Shown here in pieces: positions 23,631 to 31,137 of a stretch of DNA of 64,000 bases (the first letter of the stretch is position 1; each line of letters starts with the position of its first letter). The stretch lies in assembly GCF_000757385.1 (NCBI RefSeq), contig NZ_JRHH01000002.1:1-64000 (forward strand), given 5' to 3'. Under the pieces are notes generated by a model that was not told the DNA's origin, ran no database searches, and worked only from the letters and a program-made list of their open reading frames with translations. Source of the stretch: Flavobacterium aquatile LMG 4008 = ATCC 11947 (GTDB lineage: Bacteria; Bacteroidota; Bacteroidia; Flavobacteriales; Flavobacteriaceae). Made by a program: the position numbers and the translations under genes.

Positions 23631-25418
23631 TTAAGTTGTAGGTAAATAGATTGTAAATACCGATCCTTCATTTGGATGACCTTCAGCAAAAATATAACCT
23701 TTGTGATTTTCGACTATTTTTTTACAAATTGCTAAACCAATTCCGGTTCCATCAAATTGATTTTTATTGTGAAGTCTGTTGAATAGAATGAAAATTTTGT
23801 TAGCATATTCTTGTTCAAATCCGATTCCGTTATCTTCTACACTTATTTTATAAAATTTATCTTTTGTTTTAGGTAGTAATTCTTCATCTTTTGCAACAAT
23901 TAATGAACTTTTAATTTTGATAAGCGGTGTAACGTTTTCTTTACTGTACTTTAATGAGTTTCCAATTAAATTAACAAACAACTGCTGAATTTGAAACGGA
24001 ATTATGTCTAACATTGGTAAATCGGTATTCTCAATCACAGCGTTTTTATCTTCTATTAATTGACCTAATTCTTGTCTGGCATTTTCAAGTAAACTATTTA
24101 AATCTGTTTTTTCAAATACTTTTTCTGCTTTATTGGTTCTTGAGAATTGTAATAAATCATCAATTAATACTCTCATTCTGCTTGCCGACGACTGAATTCT
24201 AGTGATGTATTGTTGTCCAGTTTCAGAAATATTATTGAAATCTTTATCGACTAATCTTGAAATAAAGGTTTCAATTTTTCGCAGTGGTTCTTGCAAATCA
24301 TGACTAGCAATGTAGTTGAAAGCAGTTAATTCTTTGTTGGTCGTTTCAAGTTCTCTGTTTCGATCTTCAATTAATTTTTTATCGTAAATTTCTTCGGTAA
24401 CATCACTTGTAGTTCCAATAAAAGTCTTGTTCCCCGATGCGTTTTCTACAATTCTACCTAAACCTCTAAAATACCTTATTTGCCCATCTTTTCTTATAAT
24501 TCTATAGGTAAATGGTGGAAGATTATTATCGACAGACATGTTTTTTGTTTTCTCAATTACAAACTCCAAATCTTCGGGATGAACAAATTTTAAAAACGAT
24601 TCTAAACTTGCTTCAAATTCTTGAGGTAAGTGACCCAATAATCGATATTCATTATCGGAAAAAATGTAAGTGTTATTTTCAATATTTAGCTGCCAACTAC
24701 CAAAATTACCTACAATTTCTGCCAGATTATTAGCTTCATTGCTAACCATAAGAACGTTATTGGCTTTTTTGAGTACACTTAAATCATTATTCATTTTTAA
24801 AAATGCACTTGTAATTAAAAATAAAGTGATTAATAAGGTTAAGTAAATGAATATTGGCGTGTAACTCATCGTGTCTTCGTAAGCTTTTTGCCGTCCGTTT
24901 AAAAGATTTTTCTCGGCTATCATCATGTCTTCTATTTTATATCGAATAGAATCCATAGCAATTTTTCCCTCAATCAAATTTTTATTTAACTCGATTTCAT
25001 CCGTTTTATTTTGCTTAATTAAATAGAGTGATTTTGATAAATAGTTCTGTTTTTTGTTGATGTAATACAGTAATTTTTTCAAATTACTTTGCTGCGTTCT
25101 ACTGTTTTTTGTTAAACGTGACACCTTATCAAACGATACTTTTACTAAGTCTTTCGATACATAGTAAGGTTGTAAATAGGAATCATCTTTAGATAATAAA
25201 TAACCTCTTTGCCCAGTTTCGGCATCTTTTATATATGAAATTAAACGCTCTAATTCGGTGTTAACTTCGTAACTTTTATTTAGCCAAATGGATGAATTTT
25301 TTAAAACTGTTATATGTTTAAATGTTATACCACCAATAAAAAAGATTATGGCGATTGAAAGTACAAAAATTACTTTTAAAAATATTGTGGATTTATAAAG
25401 TTGTAGGTATTTAAACAT
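23631..25418 (-). CDS. Membrane sensor histidine kinase with CHASE3 and PAS domains
   Basis: A 595-aa kinase. Transmembrane helix 1 (about residues 10-30) and helix 2 (about 190-210) flank a periplasmic CHASE3-type domain (YIKDAETGQRGYLLSKDDSYLQPYY is its mark). A PAS fold follows at about 235-350 (RLLGHLPQEF, FVHPEDLEFV), then HisKA with phospho-His in IASHDLQEPLRK (about 368) and an ATPase domain (VNLIGNSLKYSK, VEDNGIGFE, GTGIGLAICKKI). The start codon overlaps the stop of the response regulator gene by one base (TAATG), so they are translationally coupled and surely a pair. The signal sensed is unknown. Confidence 0.94.
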   Translation of the reverse strand: MFKYLQLYKSTIFLKVIFVLSIAIIFFIGGITFKHITVLKNSSIWLNKSYEVNTELERLISYIKDAETGQRGYLLSKDDSYLQPYYVSKDLVKVSFDKVSRLTKNSRTQQSNLKKLLYYINKKQNYLSKSLYLIKQNKTDEIELNKNLIEGKIAMDSIRYKIEDMMIAEKNLLNGRQKAYEDTMSYTPIFIYLTLLITLFLITSAFLKMNNDLSVLKKANNVLMVSNEANNLAEIVGNFGSWQLNIENNTYIFSDNEYRLLGHLPQEFEASLESFLKFVHPEDLEFVIEKTKNMSVDNNLPPFTYRIIRKDGQIRYFRGLGRIVENASGNKTFIGTTSDVTEEIYDKKLIEDRNRELETTNKELTAFNYIASHDLQEPLRKIETFISRLVDKDFNNISETGQQYITRIQSSASRMRVLIDDLLQFSRTNKAEKVFEKTDLNSLLENARQELGQLIEDKNAVIENTDLPMLDIIPFQIQQLFVNLIGNSLKYSKENVTPLIKIKSSLIVAKDEELLPKTKDKFYKISVEDNGIGFEQEYANKIFILFNRLHNKNQFDGTGIGLAICKKIVENHKGYIFAEGHPNEGSVFTIYLPTT

Positions 25419-25864
25419 TACATTCTCAATAAAAAGTTATCCTTATTTAATCCAGAAGTATGGTATTGCCAGTTTAAAGTAACCACTTCGGCTAGTATTT
25501 TCTTTAAAGTATTGAAATCGTTAGGTTTTTTTATATAAATGTTAGCGCCATTTACAAAAGTTTCTTCTATATGTTCTTCTGATGATGATGTAGAATAAAT
25601 AGCAATTGCTATATCATTAAATCGTTCATTTTGTTTTATTTCTAACAAACATTCTACACCATTTTTTCTTGGCATGTTTAAATCTAGAAATAAAATATTT
25701 GGTAAAACAGATTCACTATTATTTAGATAATCCATCAATTCAACTCCATCGTTAAAAGTATTTACTTTGGTATTAATTTTTAATTCACTGAAAGCATCTG
25801 TGAAAAATAATCTATCATCTTCATCATCATCTGCAAGCGTAATATATATAAAATCTGTAGTCAT
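25418..25864 (-). CDS. Single-domain response regulator
   Basis: A 148-aa receiver domain without an output domain. The acidic pocket is ADDDEDDRLFF near the N-terminus, the phospho-acceptor is the second Asp of FLDLNMPRKNG (about residue 66), and the Lys of IKKPND (about 118) closes the site. This is the Rcp1-like class often paired with CHASE3/PAS kinases. It signals by protein contact, possibly to a further partner. It starts 14 bp after the AraC-like regulator gene at 25879 and overlaps the kinase gene. Confidence 0.92.
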   Translation of the reverse strand: MTTDFIYITLADDDEDDRLFFTDAFSELKINTKVNTFNDGVELMDYLNNSESVLPNILFLDLNMPRKNGVECLLEIKQNERFNDIAIAIYSTSSSEEHIEETFVNGANIYIKKPNDFNTLKKILAEVVTLNWQYHTSGLNKDNFLLRM

Positions 25865-25878
25865 TAGTTTAGGTTTTA

Positions 25879-26439
25879 TTAGTTATTTTTTGACGATAAT
25901 TCTCGTCTTTTTGTAATAATTCTTTGAAAAGCCGATGGAGTAATTCCAGTTGTATTTTTAAATTGTGTACTCAAATGTGCAACACTAGAATAATTTAATC
26001 GATATGCTATTTCAGTTAAACTAAGTTGATTATTAATAATCAGTTGCTTGGCCAACTCAATTTTTTGAATAATAATATAATTTTCTATTGACGTGTAAGT
26101 AACATCCGAAAATAAATTGGACAAATATCCGTAACTATGATTCAATTTTTCGGCTATAAAAACTGAACTTTTTACATTTAATGGTTCTTCACTTGTAACC
26201 AATTCAGTAATGGTGTCTTTAATTTTTTGAACTAAAACACTCTTCTGATTCTCAACCATTTCAATCCCATAAGATTCAAACTTAGCTGATAAATCATTAA
26301 TCTTTTCATCAGGAATATTTTCTAAGAAATCAATTTCACCAAATCCTGCAATTGTGTATTTGCAACCAAGCTCTGATAGCTTTTCTTGGATGATTTTTTT
26401 GGTTAAAATGTTGTAATCAAATTTTAAATATACTTTCAT
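25879..26439 (-). CDS. AraC-type helix-turn-helix regulator
   Basis: A 186-aa regulator whose last 90 residues form an AraC double helix-turn-helix (IENYIIIQKIELAKQLIINN, LSLTEIAYRLNYSSVAHLSTQFKNTTG). The N-terminal 80 residues are a compact alpha/beta domain (MKVYLKFDYN, YTIAGFGEIDFLE) rather than a cupin. The frame runs to 26490, but MKVYLKFD at 26439 was chosen since the region before it is hydrophobic and unlike the family. Similar regulators sit beside Rcp1-like regulators in flavobacteria. It probably controls the stress genes around it; this is inferred from position. Confidence 0.85.
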   Translation of the reverse strand: MKVYLKFDYNILTKKIIQEKLSELGCKYTIAGFGEIDFLENIPDEKINDLSAKFESYGIEMVENQKSVLVQKIKDTITELVTSEEPLNVKSSVFIAEKLNHSYGYLSNLFSDVTYTSIENYIIIQKIELAKQLIINNQLSLTEIAYRLNYSSVAHLSTQFKNTTGITPSAFQRIITKRRELSSKNN

Positions 26440-26632
26440 AAGTGCTAATTCATTTAAGTAAAGATAGTTTTTTTTTGCATTTAAAAACATTTAGGTCTTT
26501 TTCGATCTATGCATTAGTAATTGTTTTAATGCTTATTGTTGAATGTTAATAACTTATAAATTGTTAAAGTTTAGTATAAGCATTAGAAAATAAACTCGTG
26601 TTACTGTAAACGCTGTGAATTATAAATAAAAA

Positions 26633-26659
26633 AGCACAGAAAAAACTTTTCTCTGTGCT
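26633..26659 (-). terminator. Terminator of CsbD gene
   Basis: AGCACAGA (26633-26640) pairs with TCTGTGCT (26652-26659), with U-rich sequence following on the minus strand. The stretch 26440-26632 upstream of the AraC-like gene holds no other feature. Confidence 0.85.
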
Positions 26660-26667
26660 AAATTTCA

Positions 26668-26853
26668 TTACAATTCAGAAATCATTTTTTTAATTTCTTC
26701 CTTGGTTGAGCCAATTCTTTGCTGAATTCTTCCGTACAATTCGTCTTCTTTTCCTTCTTCAAATAACAAATCATCGTCGGTTAAATCGGCATACTTTTGC
26801 TTTAAAGTTCCTTTCAACTCATTCCATTTTCCTTTAAGTTCTGTACTGTTCAT
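26668..26853 (-). CDS. CsbD family stress protein
   Basis: A 61-aa soluble charged protein. ELKGKWNELKGTLKQKYADLTDDDL is the CsbD repeat, followed by a second amphipathic segment. CsbD of Bacillus is a general stress protein under sigma-B; its action is unknown. It sits downstream of the Dps and 77-aa genes, all leftward, ending at the terminator at 26633. Confidence 0.93.
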   Translation of the reverse strand: MNSTELKGKWNELKGTLKQKYADLTDDDLLFEEGKEDELYGRIQQRIGSTKEEIKKMISEL

Positions 26854-26884
26854 GATTTCTATATTTAAATATTAATAATCTGTT

Positions 26885-27118
26885 TTATTTTTTATTGGCT
26901 TTTTCTTCTACAAACTTGTTATGTCTTAAATTCATTCCGTAAGTGTAATTAGTGCTTAATATCACATCATTACAGTCAAAATGTTTTATAACGCCAGTTT
27001 CCTGCAAAGCTACAACCCAACACGAATTTTGATGCATGCCATAATCAATGATAAATAAAGTTTGTCCAGTTCCTAATGGTGTTTCAACCAAAATTGAAGG
27101 ATTAAGTTGTAGTATCAT
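26885..27118 (-). CDS. Hypothetical small protein in the Dps operon
   Basis: A 77-aa protein beginning MILQLNPSILVETPLG. Short beta-like strands (TLFIIDYGMHQNSCWVVALQE) are followed by HFDCNDVILSTNYTYGMN and a Lys-rich end. No family is recognised. An upstream ATG at 27163 would overlap the Dps gene by 28 bp, so the internal ATG at 27118, which leaves a 17-bp gap, was preferred. It lies between dps and csbD and is likely co-transcribed. Confidence 0.68.
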   Translation of the reverse strand: MILQLNPSILVETPLGTGQTLFIIDYGMHQNSCWVVALQETGVIKHFDCNDVILSTNYTYGMNLRHNKFVEEKANKK

Positions 27119-27135
27119 TTCTATATTTTTACGTT

Positions 27136-27618
27136 TTAACTCAAGTACTTTTTTAACATCCAACCCATAGATTCATGTGATTCTAATACCGATGTAAGGA
27201 AATCTACAGTAACTAAATCACTAGTTTCTTCATCAATTGTTTCTATAAATTCGCGCAATTTTTTCGCCATTGTGTTGTGATCATTCCATAAATCTTCCAG
27301 CATTTCTTTTTGACCAACAGTTGTAGTTTTTGCTTCTTCTAAAACTGAGTTTTTCAAAAACTCCTGCATACTTCCAATTGCTTTTCCGCCTAATTTACTA
27401 ATGCGTTCTGCAATTTCATCAATTAAAAACTCTACTTTTTTGTATTGTTCTTCAATTAATCGATGCAATTCAATAAAACTATTTCCAGAAATATTCCAGT
27501 GATAATTCCTCATTTTTACATAAAAGACCATTTCACTTCCTAAAATAATAGTTAAGTTGTCTGTGCTTGATGTAATCTCTTTTTTAGATAATCCAAATCG
27601 TGTTTCATTTACCGCCAT
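27136..27618 (-). CDS. dps: Dps-family DNA-protection ferritin
   Basis: A 160-aa mini-ferritin that forms dodecamers, oxidises and stores iron and shields DNA in starvation and oxidative stress. The ferroxidase residues are in NYHWNISGNSF (His), LHRLIEEQYK and LIDEIAERISKLGG (Asp, Glu), spaced as in the family. The four-helix pattern and length are normal. It is the first gene of the Dps-77 aa-CsbD set and has its own promoter at 27657. Confidence 0.94.
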   Translation of the reverse strand: MAVNETRFGLSKKEITSSTDNLTIILGSEMVFYVKMRNYHWNISGNSFIELHRLIEEQYKKVEFLIDEIAERISKLGGKAIGSMQEFLKNSVLEEAKTTTVGQKEMLEDLWNDHNTMAKKLREFIETIDEETSDLVTVDFLTSVLESHESMGWMLKKYLS

Positions 27619-27656
27619 AACATTAGTTTTTTGAATATTGTTAGTATTTGTATTTA

Positions 27657-27664
27657 CAAAGTTA
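27657..27664 (-). promoter_or_regulatory. Promoter -7 element of dps
   Basis: TAACTTTG on the minus strand, a full match to TAnnTTTG, 38 bp upstream of the dps ATG. Confidence 0.6.
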
Positions 27665-27732
27665 ATCCCATTGAAGCCATAATTTATTACATAATTTCTT
27701 TAGAATGTTGCACTATTTTATGTTTTATTGAA

Positions 27733-27740
27733 TAGATGTT
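27733..27740 (+). promoter_or_regulatory. Promoter -7 element of pyrF
   Basis: TAATTTTG matches the consensus, 30 bp before the pyrF ATG. A TTG -33 at the exact distance is not clear. Confidence 0.55.
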
Positions 27741-27770
27741 TGTAATTTTGCAAAACAACGAAACACAACA

Positions 27771-28586
27771 ATGACTACACAACAATTAATTGATCAAATT
27801 CGCCTTAAAAAATCATTTCTCTGCATCGGATTGGATGTCGATTTAACTAAAATTCCTCAACATTTATTAGAACTCGAAGACCCAATTTTCGAATTCAACA
27901 AAGCGATTATTGATGCTACAAATGATTTATGCGTTTCCTACAAACCAAATACGGCTTTTTATGAAGCTTACGGGATAAAAGGTTGGCAATCATTACAAAA
28001 AACCATTAATTATATTAACGAAAAGTATCCTGAAATTTTTACAATTGCCGATGCAAAACGCGGCGATATTGGAAATACTTCAACTATGTATGCCAAAGCT
28101 TTTTTGGATGATTTAAATTTTGATAGTGTAACCGTTGCGCCATACATGGGAAAAGATTCTGTTGAACCGTTTTTGGCTTTTCAAAACAAACATGCTATTA
28201 TGTTGGCTTTAACTTCAAACGAAGGTGCATTCGATTTTCAAACGAAAAATGTTGATGGGAAAGAGCTCTATAAAGTGGTGATTGAAACATCCAAAACATG
28301 GAAAAATTCCGAAAACCTAATGTATGTTGTTGGCGCAACCAAAGCTGAATATTTTACAGAAATTAGAAAAATAATTCCAAATAGTTTCTTGCTTGTTCCT
28401 GGTGTTGGCGCTCAAGGTGGAAGCCTTCAAGAAGTTTGCAAATACGGAATGAGTGAAAATGTTGGACTTCTAATAAACTCTTCTCGCGGAATTATTTATG
28501 CATCAAATGGAATTGACTTTGCTGAAAAAGCAAGAGAAGAAGCTATGAAAATGCAAAAGGAAATGGATGTGATTCTAAAAAGATAA
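27771..28586 (+). CDS. pyrF: Orotidine 5'-phosphate decarboxylase, long (type 2) form
   Basis: A 271-aa TIM-barrel enzyme that converts OMP to UMP, the last step of pyrimidine synthesis. [11 protein letters not shown] at residues 94-104 is the catalytic block; Lys96 and the Asp99 of the next turn belong to the active-site charge network. CIGLDVDL near the N-terminus and VPGVGAQGG near residue 210 (phosphate loop) complete it. The length matches the type 2 subfamily common in Bacteroidota. A short membrane-protein gene follows after 4 bp. Confidence 0.96.
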   Translation: MTTQQLIDQIRLKKSFLCIGLDVDLTKIPQHLLELEDPIFEFNKAIIDATNDLCVSYKPNTAFYEAYGIKGWQSLQKTINYINEKYPEIFTIADAKRGDIGNTSTMYAKAFLDDLNFDSVTVAPYMGKDSVEPFLAFQNKHAIMLALTSNEGAFDFQTKNVDGKELYKVVIETSKTWKNSENLMYVVGATKAEYFTEIRKIIPNSFLLVPGVGAQGGSLQEVCKYGMSENVGLLINSSRGIIYASNGIDFAEKAREEAMKMQKEMDVILKR

Positions 28587-28590
28587 TTGT

Positions 28591-29094
28591 ATGACTAAAA
28601 GAGATTTATTTCGTGTTTTAATAAAAATTTTCGGATTATATTCTGGAATATTAACACTGTTTACAGTTATTCCAAATAATATTTCAAATTTAGTTTATCA
28701 GCTAGACACAATTATAATTTTAATCATTTTAAGTACCATATTAATTCCAACGGGATTATTTTTACTTTTAATTTTTAAGACAGATACAATAATCAACTTT
28801 CTTAAATTAGATAAAGGGTTTGATGATGAACAAATTCAGATAGAGAATTTGAAGAATGAAAGCATTTTGAAATTATCAATTATTATTATTGGAAGCTTCT
28901 TGATTTTAGATTACATCCCAGGTTTGTTATTTGATATAGTTAATGCATTCAAATATAAAGGAAGTGCTGCTCCAATAGAAGGCACATCAGTTGATTATTT
29001 TGGAATAACAATTGGAATAATTAATATTGTTTTGGGTTATTTATTATTAACAAATTACAAATCGTTAGCTACTTTCTTTAGTAAAAATGAATAA
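28591..29094 (+). CDS. Hypothetical four-helix membrane protein
   Basis: A 167-aa protein with four hydrophobic segments (about 10-30, 42-65, 92-112 and 135-155), a charged loop (KLDKGFDDEQIQIENLKN) between helices 2 and 3, and no known domain. It starts 4 bp after pyrF and 27 bp before the next gene, so it is likely co-transcribed. Not recognised; no function can be offered. Confidence 0.65.
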   Translation: MTKRDLFRVLIKIFGLYSGILTLFTVIPNNISNLVYQLDTIIILIILSTILIPTGLFLLLIFKTDTIINFLKLDKGFDDEQIQIENLKNESILKLSIIIIGSFLILDYIPGLLFDIVNAFKYKGSAAPIEGTSVDYFGITIGIINIVLGYLLLTNYKSLATFFSKNE

Positions 29095-29121
29095 ACATAT
29101 AGATAGTAGTTTAAAAATAAC

Positions 29122-29922
29122 ATGAAACAACTTCAAGATCAACTAGGAACGTTCCACACTTTTGAAACTTCTCCAAAACGAATAATTTCATTAGTTCCAT
29201 CGCAAACCGAATTACTTTATGATTTAGGTTTGGAAGAAAATATCATTGCAATCACTAAATTTTGCGTGCATCCTTACCATTTAAAATCGACTAAAGAAAT
29301 TATTGGTGGCACAAAAAATGTAAAATTCGATAAAATAAAAGCGCTTCAACCTGATATTATTATTGCCAATAAAGAAGAAAATACGCTTGAAATTGTTGAA
29401 GAATTAAGAAAAATTTGCCCTGTTTGGGTAACTGATATTGTGACAATTGAAGACAATTTGAAAATGATTCACGATTTCGGACAATTGTTCAATAAACGTA
29501 CCGAAGCACAAAAAATATCAGATAAAATTAATTTCGCTTACGCAGATTTTGTGTCGTTCATGAAAGACAAACCGTTTCAAAGAGCTGCGTATTTTATTTG
29601 GGCAAATCCATACATGGTTGCAGGAAATAATACATTTATCAACGAAATGTTGAAACTAAATAAATTTGAAAATATTTATGAAAATAGGGAAGAGCGTTAT
29701 CCTGAAATAATCATCCAAAAAATGCGAATTCAAGGCGATCCAGATTATGTTTTTCTATCATCAGAACCGTTTCCTTTTAATGATGAACACGCTTTTGAAC
29801 TCGGACGATTTACACATCATGCCAAAACCGTTTTTGTAGATGGAGAAATGTTTTCGTGGTACGGAAGTAGAATTTTAAAAGCATTTGATTACTTCAAACT
29901 ATTACAGTCTAAAATTCAATAA
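29122..29922 (+). CDS. Metal/cobalamin-binding protein like BtuF, without signal peptide
   Basis: A 266-aa protein of the helical-backbone metal receptor family: two alpha/beta lobes joined by a long helix. SPKRIISLVPSQTELLYDLGL at the start and KIKALQPDIIIANKEEN are typical of BtuF and related substrate-binding proteins. Unlike them it has no signal peptide or lipobox: the first residues (MKQLQDQLGTFHTFE) run straight into the domain. No permease or ATPase gene is near. It may act in the cytosol or be part of a cobalamin or iron pathway. The icmF gene nearby needs B12, but linkage is only suggestive. Confidence 0.8.
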   Translation: MKQLQDQLGTFHTFETSPKRIISLVPSQTELLYDLGLEENIIAITKFCVHPYHLKSTKEIIGGTKNVKFDKIKALQPDIIIANKEENTLEIVEELRKICPVWVTDIVTIEDNLKMIHDFGQLFNKRTEAQKISDKINFAYADFVSFMKDKPFQRAAYFIWANPYMVAGNNTFINEMLKLNKFENIYENREERYPEIIIQKMRIQGDPDYVFLSSEPFPFNDEHAFELGRFTHHAKTVFVDGEMFSWYGSRILKAFDYFKLLQSKIQ

Positions 29923-29943
29923 GTTGAAGTTTTAAACAAAAAA

Positions 29944-30030
29944 AACCAGTGCTTCTCCAAACACTGGTTCATACTTTAACTAACCTAAACCAAACAAAAT
30001 AATAAATCCTCATCTATTACTTTGCAAATA
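29944..30030 (-). ncRNA. Possible small RNA with terminator
   Basis: On the minus strand a near -7 box (GATATTTG, about 30026-30033) leads into about 80 nt ending in the hairpin AACCAGTG (29944-29951) with CACTGGTT (29962-29969), followed by a run of U residues. No ORF lies in it. The hairpin faces leftward while the nearest leftward gene ends 190 bp away, so it may belong to an independent short transcript. It could also be the far terminator of the gene at 30160. The rest of 29923-30159 shows nothing. Confidence 0.35.
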
Positions 30031-30159
30031 TCCGACGATTTTTTAAATCTATATGTTAAGATAATGTTATTCTTATGTTATTGATTATTAAAACGTTGTA
30101 GGATTTATTCTATGCCCTAAACTAGCCAGTTTTAAAGGCTTAAAAACACTTTAATACAA

Positions 30160-30891
30160 CTATTTTTTATCTTGCAAAGCAAAAACTTTTTTCAATAAAT
30201 CAGAACTTCTTGCATTTAAATCGGTTCTGATATTTTTTTCTTCAACCGCTACCATTTTAAAAACTCCTTCTAATGCTTTAGTAGTAGTATAATCAGTCAA
30301 ATCTGGATTTACTTTTTTTACTAAAGGAATAGAATTGTATTTGGTAATAATATTCGACCATACTTTATCAGCTCCAACTTTGGTAAATGAATTTTTAATT
30401 ACAGGATTGAATTTTCCGTACAATGCAGTTGTTGTGCTATTTTGTAAATAGGTTGTTGCCGAATTTTCATTACCCATCAAAATGTTTTTTGCATCGGCAA
30501 AAGTCATCCCTTTTATAGCATCAACAAAAATTGGTGTAGCTTCTTTTACTGCATCTTCAGCTGCTCTGTTTAATACTTTCAAACCTTCGTCGGCCAAACT
30601 TGATAAACCAATACTACGCAATCCTTTGTCTACTTTTTGTAGTTCTTCTGGAAGTAAAATTTTAACCATTTGGTTTTTGTAAAATCCATCAACGGCAGTC
30701 AATTTTACAACTTGTTTGTTAATTCCATTATTCAATGCTTCTTTCAATCCGCCAGCAATATCAAGCGTTCCGGTTCCCTGATTTAAAATTCCGGGTAATT
30801 GATTGGCAACCTGTTGCATTTCGGCACATCCTGAAACAGTTGTTCCAAAAAACAAAATCGATGCTACTAAAAGTGTCTTGTTCATTTTCAT
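30160..30891 (-). CDS. DUF4197 family lipoprotein
   Basis: A 243-aa protein with a signal peptide and lipobox TVSGC (Cys about residue 22). The mature part is helical; GGLKEALNNGINKQVVKL, GFYKNQMVKILLPEELQKV and TFADAKNILMGNENSATTYLQ follow the DUF4197 pattern. The family has no known function and occurs widely in Bacteroidota and Proteobacteria. Its length is typical. It stands alone; the gene upstream, icmF, is divergent. Confidence 0.9.
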   Translation of the reverse strand: MKMNKTLLVASILFFGTTVSGCAEMQQVANQLPGILNQGTGTLDIAGGLKEALNNGINKQVVKLTAVDGFYKNQMVKILLPEELQKVDKGLRSIGLSSLADEGLKVLNRAAEDAVKEATPIFVDAIKGMTFADAKNILMGNENSATTYLQNSTTTALYGKFNPVIKNSFTKVGADKVWSNIITKYNSIPLVKKVNPDLTDYTTTKALEGVFKMVAVEEKNIRTDLNARSSDLLKKVFALQDKK

Positions 30892-31137
30892 ACGTATTTA
30901 TTTTCGTTATTTTTATATTCTTGTTGTTAACAAAGATAATGCCTCAATTAAATATTTGCTCTAAAATTAAGTTAATAGTAATTTTTAAATTTCAAAATTG
31001 ATTAATTATCAGATAGATATAAATTTTCTGTAAAATTAGTGCTACAGATATTTCTGAAGATAATTTACCCAGAATAAAATCGTATAAAAATTATTAAATT
31101 CGTAAATTGCACACCTAAATTCGAATAAAAATTATAA

